This document shows positions 1 through 10,208 of a stretch of DNA of 64,000 bases, one piece after another. The DNA is from Amborella trichopoda (taxonomy: Eukaryota; Streptophyta; Magnoliopsida; Amborellales; Amborellaceae): positions 3,751,578 to 3,815,577 of the forward strand of contig NW_006499436.1 in assembly GCF_000471905.2 (NCBI RefSeq), given 5' to 3'. The notes beneath the pieces were generated by a model. The model was not told where the DNA came from and made no database searches. It worked only from the letters and a program-made list of their open reading frames with translations. The stretch's first letter is position 1. Every line of letters begins with the position of its first letter. The translations under genes were made by a program, and so were the position numbers.

Positions 1-392
1 ACTACTGTTAAAGTGTTATATGCATTTCAATTATTCGGATTATACTTAATTATGCATTTATTGAAAGTGAAACTGTTGATGCATTTCTGTTAATATATCT
101 CCTTTTAGAAAATATTGATATCTTCCAACCATGATTATTTTTAAGATTATGATGATCACTTACTGAGTAGCCAAAGTCATCAAACTATGGTAAACATTTT
201 TTCAGGATAACTGCGGATTCATTTTGAGTGCTAGTCAAGATCAACCTTGGAAGATATTTGTTGTTGTGCTAGCTTTCTTTATTTACTTTGTAAGACCTCG
301 CCCCTGTAAATTTGTCCTATCAAGAGTTGTATATATGTTTTGAACTGTCACATCTCAAGAATATCTGTATTGTAAATTCTTGGGGTGTGACA
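1..392 (+). mobile_element. Gypsy-like LTR, right-hand part (fossil)
   Basis: This is the right-hand part of a long terminal repeat ending in GTGTGACA at 385-392. Its last ~75 bases are close to the reverse complement of 63,930-64,000, so the same family lies at both edges of the window in opposite orientation. No primer-binding site follows. Base 393 onward is hAT coding sequence, so this is the outer edge of an element, or a solo LTR, that inserted into the hAT. The Ty3/Gypsy assignment is inferred from the look of the LTR end. The left boundary is outside the window. Confidence 0.6.
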
Positions 393-3334
393 CTACCAAA
401 GGTAAAAAAATTGCAAAGCAGAGGATGGATGATGAGATAACTAGTTTATATACGCCATCAAGCGGGAATGATCCAGAAAAGCAATATAATAATGACTTGG
501 AGATGGCCACAAGAATGAATTTACAGGAAACATACTAGAGGGAACGCAGGTTTAGAATGCTTGGTGGTTATGACATGGCCATGCATGGTGGACCTAGCTT
601 AGACATGCATGGAGGGCCCAACTCAAGCATGTATGGCGACCCCAGCTCAAATATGTATGGAGGGGTTGGTGACAATACGTATCAAGAAGAATCAGACGTT
701 GAAGAAATTGTTTCTAGCTTATCTAACAGTGCCAATATTGCAGGTCATGGTCGTATAGACCCATTTATCTCAAAGCCTAACTCAAAACAACTGACCCTCA
801 AAGGCATGGTGAAAGGTACGAGAAACATGTTGGGCAGATATATTGGTAAATGGTTATACGGTAAAGGGATCGCATTTGATGCTGCTAATAACTCATATTT
901 TCTACCTATGGTTAACGCAATCTAGAGAGCCGAGCCCATCGTAAAACCCTCGATGGCATATGAGCTCAGTGAGCCAATATTGGATGAAGAGGTGGAGGAA
1001 GTTAGAAAGTGGATTGAAGAATATAAACAGAGTTGGCCAAGAACATGCATTACTCTCATAAGTGATGGTTGGTTGAATAAAGTTAGTAAAAAGGAGTTTT
1101 TAAACTTCTTGGCCTATTCCCTAAAAGGTATAGCTTTTTTGTCTAGCAAATACGTATCAGGGACGAAGAAGGATGCAAACTTCTACGTACGACTATATAA
1201 TCAGATAGTGGAGGAGGTGGGAGATAAGCATGTAGTCCAGTTTATTACGGATAATGTTCAGGAAGCGAGGTTGGTGTCAAGATTTATATATAACCATTCT
1301 AAAATTTTATTTTTGTTCATAGAACAGTCTAAGAAAAAAGAGATAATCAGGCCTGCCATAACCCGCTTTGCGACAGATTACTTGGCTATGGACTCCATTC
1401 GGGAATCTGAAGGTACAATAAAGAGATTGTTTACCAGTGAAGAGTGGTTAAATGACCACCTCTCGAAGTCCAGTACCGGGCTAAAAGTGGATGGTATAGT
1501 CTCAAATAGGAGGTTTTGGTCTCCATGTTCAAGTATCGTAGAGGCCACTGCCCCTTTGGTCATGGTGTTAAGCATGCTGGATGTTGACAAGAAAGCTACC
1601 AAGGGCATCTTTTATAAAGATATCGAGATGGCCAAATTAGCTATTGGGAAAAAGTGTAGTTTTGTTAGTAAAGTGATAGAGATTATAGAAAGAAGGTGGA
1701 ACACCAAATTTGGACGTCCAATTCATTATGCAGGTAAATATATATTTATATCATTAGAATGTTTCATTCTAAATTATTTTTTTTATGAAATTTTAAATGA
1801 CATTTTTCTATCTATATATTTTCTAGGTTACTACTTTAACCAAAATTTTTTCTATTTGACACCTGAACATCCCCACAAGATTATGGAAGAGGTCAGATAC
1901 ATTATTGCCAGGATGGAGAGAAGCCATCGAAATCAGGTAGCAGTAATACAAGAGGTATTATTTAATATTTAGGTAAGAACTTGATGGAGTTGTTATATTT
2001 GTGAGGAATAATGCACTAAAACGATATATTTTGTTTTAGCTTGCTATGTATAGGGATGCTATAGGATCCTTTGGAACTAGACTTGCCAGGAATTCTCGAA
2101 CTGAGATGGATCCAGGTTATCCCCTAACTAATATTTTGTTCATTCATATATTTAATCTTATGAATTGTTCTTGCCCTTACAATGTTTTTTACATTTTAAT
2201 CCAACGGTGGGAGATATATGGTAGTGATGCACCTCACTTAGAGAGGATAGCACTCAAGGTGCTCTCCCAAACATGTTCTGCTACTGGCTGTGAGCGAAAC
2301 TGTAGTACGTTCCAATGATTGTATAATATTAGGAGGAATCGACTCGCTTCGAAGAAGCTTCATAAACTAGTCTATGTGCATTACAACTTAAACCTCCGAG
2401 AGCGACAAATAAGAAGGAAGCTTGAAGACTATGAGACGATAGACTTGGACACAATATTTGTTACAGACACAGCAGAACAATGGGTAGTAGAAGAAGATGA
2501 GCCAGTGTTGCACAAGAGAGTGTTCCTTGAGGCTATCAGTGAGGAAGATCTTGAAGAAGGTGATGAACAGCATGAAAGAGGAAGCAGCCCTCCAACATAT
2601 CCACAATTCGTTGGAGATGTCGATGATATTGCACCTAATGAGGGAGAGTGAGAAGGAGGTCTAAGGGAAAATGAGAGAGATGATGATTATGAAGCCACCC
2701 AATCCCAGCCAAATTATTCACATATCGAGTCCCAACAACAAGAGGGTAGGGATGAGCACGATCATGTAGAAAGATGGACAAGCTTCGAGGATTTTGGATT
2801 AGGACCACAACAAAACACTAACACTCAGGGATTTGGGTATAGTCAGGTGCCCACTAATTTGGATGATTCGTTTTTAAAACGAGTTAATGAATTGTCACGC
2901 GAATTCAATCAATGGTACCAACTTGACCAAGATGAAGAACGGCGTCGTCTATCATTTTATTTTTAGATTGTATGTTACGAATTGTATGCTTTATTGTAGT
3001 CCATGTATGATGATATACTTAATCCATGATAATTCTATGTTTATCCTTTTGTGTGATGTAAATTGAATGGTAAGTAATAGTCTATGCAGAGAAAGAACAT
3101 ATCAATATTCGTATATTCATGCAAAGAAATGAAAATTCTTAATGGAGTACCATCATTTCTTATTAAATTCCTAAAAAACAACATTTATAATGAATTTTAA
3201 TAATTTTTTCAGATTTTTTTTAAGGTTTAATCCGATCGATTCAGCTGATTCTCGATCTGGATCGTCGATTCGCCTATCCGAATGGGTTTTTGAGATGCCT
3301 GATCTGAGTCACCGATTCGCTTTTTAAACCACTG
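393..3334 (+). mobile_element. hAT DNA transposon relic, 5' end replaced by LTR
   Basis: The segment holds a hAT transposase reading frame followed by a 3' non-coding end. The last bases, CTTTTTAAACCACTG at 3320-3334, read on the other strand as CAGTGGTTTAAAAAG, a plausible hAT terminal inverted repeat. The 5' terminus is missing because the Gypsy-like LTR interrupts the element at 392/393. With no left end visible, no target duplication can be read. The element cannot be active: its N-terminus is lost and four in-frame stops remain. Confidence 0.75.
396..2966 (+). pseudogene. hAT transposase pseudogene (DUF659 plus hATC dimerisation domain)
   Basis: The reading frame can be followed for about 2.5 kb. 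A glycine/methionine-rich linker (560-660) precedes the DUF659 core around 1050-1300 with the typical SDGW motif. The hATC dimerisation motif (LKVLSQTCSATGCERN) is near 2255-2305, followed by an acidic and glutamine-rich tail ending at TAG 2964-2966. A 93-nt GT-AG intron at 1734-1826 restores the family motif HYAGYYFNQNFFY when removed. A second intron probably ends at the AG before 2040. In-frame stops lie at 536, 923, 2316 and 2649. The BED zinc finger expected at the N-terminus is absent, lost beyond the LTR junction. This is a dead autonomous copy; the family assignment is firm. Confidence 0.85.
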
Positions 3335-3362
3335 GTTTCAACCTTAAAATGTAGAATCACAT

Positions 3363-3702
3363 ATGCACCTAAAAAATCTATCGAAATTGTTATTTTGATG
3401 TTGAAAAACCTTTCTAATCGATCATCTCTATATTGAGATGTATGAATATGGAAAAAAAAAAATTTTGAGTCCTAAAAAATAATGCATCTTGTAACACATT
3501 ATCTAAACTTTCCATTTTCAAGATTTTCATGTATTTATTAGGTCTACTTAATGTTAACCATTTTTAAAATTTAAATTTTTTTAATTTGGTATGAAAATAG
3601 ATTTTAAGATAATACTAAAATTTTTTATAACAAAATTACATGTTATCACAAAATTTTAAGGTGCGCCACGTTTAAGGTTGCATCCTTATAGAAACCGCAC
3701 CC
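3363..3702 (+). mobile_element. MITE family 1, copy A
   Basis: This is a ~340-bp non-coding repeat starting ATGCACCTAAAAAATCTAT and ending near GAAACCGCACCC. It shares conserved blocks with four other copies in the window (12,852, 14,848, 50,349 and 51,191): GATCATCTC...TTGAGATGTA near the start, GCATCTTGTAA...ACATTATCTA in the middle, and CAAGATTTTCA further on. Copy A abuts the hAT relic and ends about 90 bp before the CT-rich leader of the PPR gene, so it is part of that gene's promoter region. No protein is encoded. The superfamily is not established. Confidence 0.65.
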
Positions 3703-3789
3703 AAAGATAAAAGAGTAATGATACTATGATAGATTTGCAGGCTATAATATGTTTTGTGGACATTGAAATTGCGTGAGTCTTATTTCTAC

Positions 3790-4192
3790 AGTATGAGGGG
3801 GGCGCTCTCTCTCTCTACACCGGGCCCAAGGCTCTCTTTCTCTCTCTCGACACGGAGCAACCAACTCTTTCTACACGGAGCTCCCAATTCTCTCTCTGTA
3901 CACAGAGTTATCGAGTCGCTCTCTCTCATCCTGATTTCACTGAGCTATGAAGTCTTAACCTTGGCGCTCTCACTCTGCAAGTAAAAAGCTGGATTAGGGA
4001 TTAAAAGCTCAGAAGACTGAGTCTATGAAACATAGAATAACAATTTCGCTCTCTTTGATATCTTTGATTTGAGAGACCTATTCACAGCTAAGCTTCTATC
4101 TCTCTCTACATGCCTGTCGGAAATGGCCTCAAATCCTGATGAAATCCGAGGCATAGTAAGTGAACCGAGCTCGCCTGGTTTTTATCAAGAGT
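3790..4192 (+). promoter_or_regulatory. CT-rich leader of the PPR gene, with an overlapping uORF
   Basis: The ~400 bp before the PPR start are rich in CTCTCTCT tracts, typical of plant 5' leaders, and carry a loosely repeated ACACGGAG motif at 3848-3910. An upstream ATG at 4123 in good context (GAAATGG) opens a 53-codon frame that runs to 4281, past the main ATG at 4193. A GTAAGT donor-like string sits at 4156. Either the uORF limits PPR translation or the leader is spliced; the sequence alone does not decide. Confidence 0.5.
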
Positions 4193-6562
4193 ATGAAACT
4201 CTCTTATATCTTCAATCAAATCACCAATCAAATCACCAGAAGTGGCATAAAAGCCAGGCACTTTCTCTCCCCCAGAGATGAAGCAGCAGTTTCAAAAGAG
4301 ATCTGCAGTATCCTCAAAGATGTAGAGGTTATAGAAACACCCCTTGAAACCCTAACTCCATTGATTTCCCCCAATGTGGTGGCATCTGTGCTCAAAGAGG
4401 AGAAGGACCCGAAATTGGGATTCAGGTTCTTCATTTGGTCTTCGAGGCATACGGCCCTTAAAAGCTGGGATTCTCACAATTCAATGATTGATAAGTTGCA
4501 GGGAATGCAGGATTTTGAATCAGCATGGAAATTACTGGAAGAACTTAAAATTAGCAAACATCCCATCTCACCTGAAGCGTTTGCAGTCATGATTTCTGCT
4601 TATACGAAGTTGGGCATGGCTGAAAAGGCAGTGGAATGCTTTAGCAAGATGGTTGAGTTCAATTGTAGGCCCAATACCTTCACTTACAATACAATTCTCC
4701 ATCTTTTAATGGAGGAAGAAGTTTTCCCGGTTGCCTTTGCTGTTTATAACCAAATGTTGAAAGTGGATTGCCGACCTAACCAGTCTACTTTCAACATTCT
4801 GATCGGTGGGCTTTGCAAAGCTGGGAAAACCCAAGATGCCCTGTTATTGTTTGATGAAATGGCAAAGAGACGTATTTCTCCTAACACTTTGACGTATACA
4901 ATTGTTATTTCTGGTTTGTGCAATGCTAGGAAAACTAAAGATGCTCGTAAATTACTACAAACCATGAGAGATAACAGGTGTCTTCCTGATGATATCACTT
5001 ATAATTGTATGCTAAGTGGGTTTTGCAAATTGGGTAGAGTAGATGAAGCTTTTGAGCTTTTAAGATCGTTTAGGAGAGAGAATTATATGCTTGGGTTAAA
5101 TGGTTATACTACTCTTCTCGATGGACTGTTTAGAGCTGGGAGGTTTGAGGAAGCTTGCCAGTATTATCGGAACATGGTGGAAAGGCAAAACATAGTCCCT
5201 GATTGTATTCTTTATACCACGATGATCAAGGGGTATTGTGAAGCTGGTAAAATTAATGCTGCGCTTGGTTTTTTGAGGGAAATGACTAGTAAAGGGTTGG
5301 TTCCAGATACTTACTGTTATAACACCTTGATTAAGGGTCTCTGTGATGTTGGGTTCTTAGATAAGGCTCGGTCTCTACGTTTAGAAATCTCAAAGGAAGA
5401 CTGTTTCCCTGACTCTACAACATACACTATTCTCATATGTGGTTTATGCAAGGAAGGCCTGGTTAATGAGGCCGAAGAGATTTTTGAGGAGATGAAAAGG
5501 CTTGGATGTTCCCCCACTGTGATGACCTTCAATTCTCTCATTAATGGATTGTGCAAAGCTGGTGCAGTGGAGAAAGCCCACATTCTGTTCTATAAAATGG
5601 AGATGGGGAGTAACCCATCTCTCTTTCTGCGCCTTTCTCAAGGCTCTGACCCTGCGCTTGATAGCGCGAGCCTTCAATCCATGGTTGAGAGGCTCTGCAA
5701 CTCTGGGCTCATTTTGAAGGCATACAAGCTCCTCAAAGAACTCGTTAAAAGTGGGGCTGTCCCTGATATTATAACATATAATATACTAATCAATGGCCTT
5801 TGCAAGGCAGGCAATATCAATGGGGCATTCAAGCTACTCAAGGAGCTGCAACTTAAAGGCTATTCTCCTGATGCAGTCACATATACTACTCTCATTGATG
5901 GCCTTCAAAGAGCTGACAGAGAAGAGGAAGCATTTTCACTTTTGGATCTAATGGTAAGCCATGGGCATATGCCTGATGTTGTAGTTTACAAGGTCCTTAT
6001 GACATCATTGTGTCGAAAAGGGCGGGTCACTCAAGCGTTTAGTCTTTGGTTAAATTTTCTTTCAAAGAGGTTTGTTACTTCTGAGAAGGAAGCCGGCATG
6101 ATTGAATTGGTACGAGAACACTTTGAGCAAGGAAAAGCGGGAGAGGCAGTCAGAGGCTTGATAGAGATGGATTTGAAGCTTAAGGCTGTGGATTCTTCTC
6201 CTTATACCATTTGGCTTATAGGGTTTTGCAAAGGTGGGGAGCTGGATAAAGCTCTTAAGATTTTCTCTATTCTTCGAGAATTCAATTTTGATGTGACACC
6301 TCCAAGTTGTGTGATGCTCATCAATGGCCTTTGCCTGGAGGACAGACATGCTATGGCTATTGATGTTTTTCTTTACACACTGCAGAAAAAATTTGAATTG
6401 ATGCCACCTGTGTGCAATAGGTTAATTAGGAGTCTATGTTCTCAGAATAAGAGAAAGGATGCTCATGAGATTGTGCATAGAATGGCTAGTGTAGGGTATG
6501 ATTTGGGAGTCTATCTTGATCTAACTACCAAATCTCTTTTATATGATTATGAGAATGGATGA
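4193..6562 (+). CDS. P-class pentatricopeptide repeat protein, At1g79540-like
   Basis: This intronless frame encodes 789 residues. It starts at the first in-frame ATG (4193), since an in-frame TAA lies at 4157, and ends at TGA 6560-6562. The N-terminus (MKLSYIF..., then RSGIKARHF) is basic and could be an organelle-targeting peptide. From about residue 85 onward there are some 15-18 PPR motifs of about 35 residues, with repeated signatures such as TYNILINGLCKAGN, TYTTLIDGL and PDTYCYNTLIKGLC. There is no E or DYW editing domain, so it is a P-class protein, a family that binds organellar RNA to stabilise, process or help translate it. As recalled, Arabidopsis At1g79540 shares the same block order, including the non-PPR insert KMEMGSNPSLFLRLSQGSDP and the C-terminal TPPSCVMLINGLC. 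The frame looks intact and functional. Its RNA target cannot be told. Confidence 0.93.
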   Translation: MKLSYIFNQITNQITRSGIKARHFLSPRDEAAVSKEICSILKDVEVIETPLETLTPLISPNVVASVLKEEKDPKLGFRFFIWSSRHTALKSWDSHNSMIDKLQGMQDFESAWKLLEELKISKHPISPEAFAVMISAYTKLGMAEKAVECFSKMVEFNCRPNTFTYNTILHLLMEEEVFPVAFAVYNQMLKVDCRPNQSTFNILIGGLCKAGKTQDALLLFDEMAKRRISPNTLTYTIVISGLCNARKTKDARKLLQTMRDNRCLPDDITYNCMLSGFCKLGRVDEAFELLRSFRRENYMLGLNGYTTLLDGLFRAGRFEEACQYYRNMVERQNIVPDCILYTTMIKGYCEAGKINAALGFLREMTSKGLVPDTYCYNTLIKGLCDVGFLDKARSLRLEISKEDCFPDSTTYTILICGLCKEGLVNEAEEIFEEMKRLGCSPTVMTFNSLINGLCKAGAVEKAHILFYKMEMGSNPSLFLRLSQGSDPALDSASLQSMVERLCNSGLILKAYKLLKELVKSGAVPDIITYNILINGLCKAGNINGAFKLLKELQLKGYSPDAVTYTTLIDGLQRADREEEAFSLLDLMVSHGHMPDVVVYKVLMTSLCRKGRVTQAFSLWLNFLSKRFVTSEKEAGMIELVREHFEQGKAGEAVRGLIEMDLKLKAVDSSPYTIWLIGFCKGGELDKALKIFSILREFNFDVTPPSCVMLINGLCLEDRHAMAIDVFLYTLQKKFELMPPVCNRLIRSLCSQNKRKDAHEIVHRMASVGYDLGVYLDLTTKSLLYDYENG

Positions 6563-8085
6563 CAAGAATCAGCATTTTCCTTGCCTTATTGTGTCTTCTA
6601 TCTTGTATCTCAAATTTTACTTTCTATTTTTATAAGGGAGAAGGGTATCCCATAGGATGCCCTAGATCATTTTTTTCCCTAAGAGTTCAATTCTTGAATA
6701 ACTTGCACTTTTTGGCCTGCATTAAGTTGGTAGAAACCGTGTTTCTATTCGATTTACTTTTACGAATGTAAACCCTAAGATTACCATGCGAAAATGGAAC
6801 TTACTTAGATGTTGTATACTTTAATTGGTAGAGTATATATTGATACTTGAAGCTATCCATTTTAATTACTTTTCTTGCTCATTCTATTCTGCGGTGAGTT
6901 TATTTTGTTTCTTTGTCTTGATGCTAAAATTTCAGAGGTGCAGTTTTTTGTCTTTGGTATGCTTAAATACATGGAGCATCTGATCCACTAATTTCTCAAA
7001 ATATTATATTAATGTGGTTGAGAGTCCTCAATCAACTCTCAATAATGTGCTGAAGATACGTTGAGAGCCTATGAATGAAATCACAATGTTGCTTGGTTAA
7101 GTATGCCTCTTGCGGTTGTGCAGATGATTGCATTGATACTTTAATTGATTATAGTAATATTTTGACGATTGCTTTAGTGAAGTGGATCAAATAATAGCAA
7201 TCAGTGTTTGGCAATATGGTGCCTTAGTGGATAATGTGAAACAACTTGATCGATTTTAGATTGGTGATGGTGAAAGGTTTACACTTGGAAAAAAATATCA
7301 TCTGCCAGATTTAGCTTTTAATCATCATTTAGGGCATTTCCAGAAGTCACTTTTCCTGGAAATGACAGGACAATCGTGTTTGGTTCGCTTAGAACTGACA
7401 TTTCTGTTGGAATTGAGATTTCCATGGGATTTCTGAATATTCATATGAAGCCTAAATTTAGACATTTCATGGAAATCACTTATTTTTGGACGGACCTGTC
7501 AGTCCACGCGATAAGTTGGATTGGATAAGATATTTGAAGTCCGCGTGGTTCTAACCCTAGCGCCACTGTGAAGAAACCCTAGCGCCGCTGTGAAGAAACT
7601 ATTATTGCAACACAGAGAAACCATTGCTAGAGCACCGCTGTGAAGGAAACCCTAGCGCCCGAGCTTCTTCCCTCTCTTTCTAGAGGAATCCACACGCACC
7701 TCTCTGTAGAGCCATTAGCTGTTGAAGAGCTTCTTCGGATCTACTCGCGCTTTTACAGTATATATACTATGAAGCTTGCCCCTCCCCATTTGAGTACAAA
7801 GTCCTGTTCTCTGTTTATTTTAAGGTATTCACTATATTTTTTTGTGAAGATTTAGTTTTGATGATCATGTGTTTTCTCCTTTCTTTTATTTTCATTTGGA
7901 TAAATATTTGAAGTCGATATGAATGTTGTGTAACTATCCTTTTTCATTCATCTGTTGATCTATTCCGGTTTGATATTGGAAGATTTTAATGTAAATGTGC
8001 ATTAGAGATCTTAAAATCTGATTTCTTATGTTTCTATGTTTATGGGACTTACGGATTCATTGAAAGCTACCATTTGGAATCATTT
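6563..8085. other. Intergenic region after the PPR gene, with telo-box-like leader
   Basis: No convincing gene is seen. At 7,551-7,660 the string AAACCCTAGCGCC(A/G)CTGTGAAG is repeated about three times. AAACCCTA telo-boxes are common in plant 5' leaders, and the next 100 bp are CT-rich, so this may be the abandoned leader of a gene whose body has decayed. A 71-codon frame at 7,640-7,855 resembles nothing I recognise. Confidence 0.4.
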
Positions 8086-8334
8086 CATTTGATGGAATGC
8101 TTCATTCTTTGTTTGCATTATCATTTTAGCTATCTTATAAACTCATTGAAACTTATCAATCTTGTTAGTATGAAGTTGCTTATAATTTGCATCGTTTATC
8201 TGAAAATTTAAAGTGAGGTGATGTTTCCATTTGATGGGATGCTTCATTCTTTGTATGCATTGACATTTTACCTATCTTATAAACTCATTGAAACTTGTCA
8301 GTCTTGTTAATATGAAGTTGCTTATAATTTGCAT

Positions 8335-8858
8335 CAGCGTTTTGAGACTCGGCCGAGTTACTCGGCCTCAGCCCATGGGTGAGGCAATTTTTGGGCGAGT
8401 CAGTTGTACGAAATAGTTTTAAACTTTAAATATAATACTACCTCAAAGTCATATTAGATATGTTAGAATGGTTTACTGGTTAAGCTTTAACGAATAAATT
8501 TTATCCCAATCGGGGTTCGAATCCTGCCCGCCACAATTTTTTAAGACTTCATTTCATTAGACTTCAATTTTTTTTTTTAAGACTTCATTTCGTTAGAGTT
8601 CAAAAAAAAAAAACTGCCCTCCGAGAATCAAACTCGCTACCTGTCATAAAGAGGCCCTTTAAAATTAGGCACACAAACCAGCACGCCGTTTGCTATTTTG
8701 TTGATAAAAGTGTCGCCTATATTAAATATAACTATTTTATTTCTTCATTTTCTTTAAAAAAAAATGAGACGGACTTAGGCGAGTTACTCGGACTCGCCTA
8801 AGTAAACTGCCTTGGCCAGGTCCTGATTACCTTGTCCGAGTCGATTTTTTTAACGCTA
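8335..8858. mobile_element. Non-autonomous hAT element (524 bp) with 8-bp target duplication
   Basis: Both flanks read ATTTGCAT (8,327-8,334 and 8,859-8,866), an 8-bp target duplication as expected for hAT. The ends are CAGCGTTTTGA at the left and, read inward on the other strand, TAGCGTTAAAA at the right. Several ACTCGG words, including the palindrome ACTCGGCCGAGT, are crowded near both ends like subterminal transposase-binding repeats. There is no coding capacity. Two tRNA-like arms lie inside. Confidence 0.85.
8462..8530 (+). other. tRNA-like segment inside the hAT MITE
   Basis: A B-box-like string GGTTCGAATCC at 8,514-8,524 lies ~45 bp after an A-box-like GGTTTACTGGTTAAGC. A second, facing copy on the other strand has the B-box-like GTTTGATTCTC (complement of 8,621-8,637), with an A-box side near 8,680. 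Neither folds into an obvious complete cloverleaf, so these are tRNA-derived or tRNA-like remnants rather than genes. Confidence 0.4.
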
Positions 8859-9214
8859 ATTTGCATTGTTTATCTGAAAATTTAAAGCGAGGAAATTTCA
8901 GATGCACAGGGTGCTCAGTTGCAGTCGGGACACAACTTTATAATCTAGCATCAATTACGCAAGTTATTGATCCAAAACTTCATCATGTTTGAACTTGCAT
9001 CATAGTTATCCCTTGTGGGCAGCTTTCCAAATGGAAGTAGTATGTCAATGTATTTAGTTTAGCTTGATTATGGGCGACTTGATGACGTTTGATTGCATTA
9101 GGATTGGTGTAATCTGCACATATTGGGTTCAGCATATAGGAAAACCCTTGTCACTATTGAGTCTCAACAGAGAAACATTCTCACTTGAGACAATACATGG
9201 CCCTATAAAGTTCT

Positions 9215-9345
9215 CATTGTGTGTGTGTGCGTGCGTGTGTGTGTGCATGTGTGTGTGTGCGTGTGCGTGTGCGTGTGCGCGTGCTTGTGCTTGCAAGTAT
9301 GTATGTATGTATGTATGTATGTATGTATGTATGTATTTTACCAAA
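9215..9345. repeat. Microsatellite (GT)n / (GTGC) / (GTAT)n
   Basis: This is an imperfect GT/GC dinucleotide run followed by about ten GTAT units at 9,297-9,338. The frames predicted across it on either strand are products of the repeat. Confidence 0.95.
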
Positions 9346-9782
9346 CTGAACCCTGACTATCAATCATAATTTTCAGTAACCTGCTGGGTGCCTCTGAAGT
9401 TTTACCTTCAAACTGCAAACAGGGGAATTCCCTCATCTTAAATTATTTTTTTAGATGAAATCCATCTTTGATGATCTTGCTTCTCTTGGTAACCATGGTT
9501 GATTTTGACAATGTTTTGCTCATTCTCAACGGCCATGGAGAAATTAATAAGATGGTCTCTGCTTCCCTGGTTGCTCAAGCAATAATGCATCCTTTGATAA
9601 GCCTTGTTGGGTCTTGATTAATAATAGGAGTATGTTCAAGTATTCAATACTGAATTAGTTCTGCAGTTACTGATTTATCATGACTCATGAGACTTTTTGC
9701 TGTTGTCTTAGAAAGTTAGATACAAGATCCCCTTGTTTAGTGCAAGTCAGCCATTCATTTGGATTTCCTGCATCCTTCTATG

Positions 9783-9930
9783 TCTTGTTTTGCTGATTTG
9801 AGGGAGGGAGGGAGGGAGGGAGGGAGGGAGGGAGAGAGAGAGACTTAAGGTGGCAAGAATTGTAGGTTTAGTTTACATATTTTTGACTTAAGATGGCAAG
9901 AATTGTAGGTTTAGTTTACATATTTTTGCT
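9783..9930. repeat. (GGGA)n/(GA)n microsatellite and a 43-bp tandem duplication
   Basis: A GGGA run at about 9,799-9,834 passes into GAGAGAGA. It is followed at once by two copies of ACTTAAGRTGGCAAGAATTG...TTTTTG of about 43 bp (9,843-9,928) that differ at one or two bases. Confidence 0.9.
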
Positions 9931-10057
9931 TATATGCTAAAGTTTAAAGTATCCTCCCACATGTATACCTTCACAGTAGCAGTTTAAAGTATCTATCTGA
10001 TGCGTACATGTCACTCCCATTATTCTTCGCTTATTGTGATATCGTGTTCTCTATCAG

Positions 10058-10208
10058 CTTCGTCTCTTTATGGAATCTTCCCATATGCTGGTTTGAAGTT
10101 CTACTTTTATGAGGAGATGAAAGTCATGTCCCTCAGGAACATAATAAGAAAGACATCCTTGTGAACCTTGTCTGTGGATCTGTTGTTGGTTTATTGGGAC
10201 AAAGCTGA
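10058..10208 (+). pseudogene. Mitochondrial carrier (CoA-carrier-like) exon fragment
   Basis: After a good acceptor (TTCTCTATCAG at 10,047-10,057) the sequence encodes [20 protein letters not shown]. After a one-base frame change it encodes [18 protein letters not shown] followed by SVVGLLGQ. This is the fourth-helix region of plant mitochondrial substrate carriers, closest in memory to the CoA carriers, where GLLGQ is followed by TxTYPLDVVRRQM. Here a stop follows instead (TGA 10,206-10,208). I found no other exons nearby, so it is a decayed fragment of a captured or lost gene. The telo-box leader near 7.6 kb could be related, but nothing proves it. Confidence 0.6.

Larger units (their letters stand above)
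8086..8905. repeat. 142-bp direct tandem duplication, second unit split by a MITE
   Basis: Unit 1 (8,086-8,227) and unit 2 (8,228-8,334, continuing at 8,867) share CATTTGATGG...GCTTCATTCTTTG, TCTTATAAACTCATTGAAACTT and GAAGTTGCTTATAATTTGCAT with few differences. Unit 2 is interrupted after ATTTGCAT by the hAT MITE at 8,335-8,858. Unit 1 keeps the uninterrupted site. Confidence 0.85.

Noticed and set aside
3320-3342. 8-bp target duplication for the hAT relic (GTTTCAAC after 3,334)
   Set aside because: The left end of the element is outside the window, so the duplication cannot be confirmed.
8455-8700. tRNA genes
   Set aside because: The B-box-like strings are good, but no complete cloverleaf or anticodon arm could be drawn, and both lie within a MITE.
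9064-9369. Cysteine/valine-rich 101-codon frame and its opposite-strand partner
   Set aside because: Translation of GT and GTAT microsatellites.
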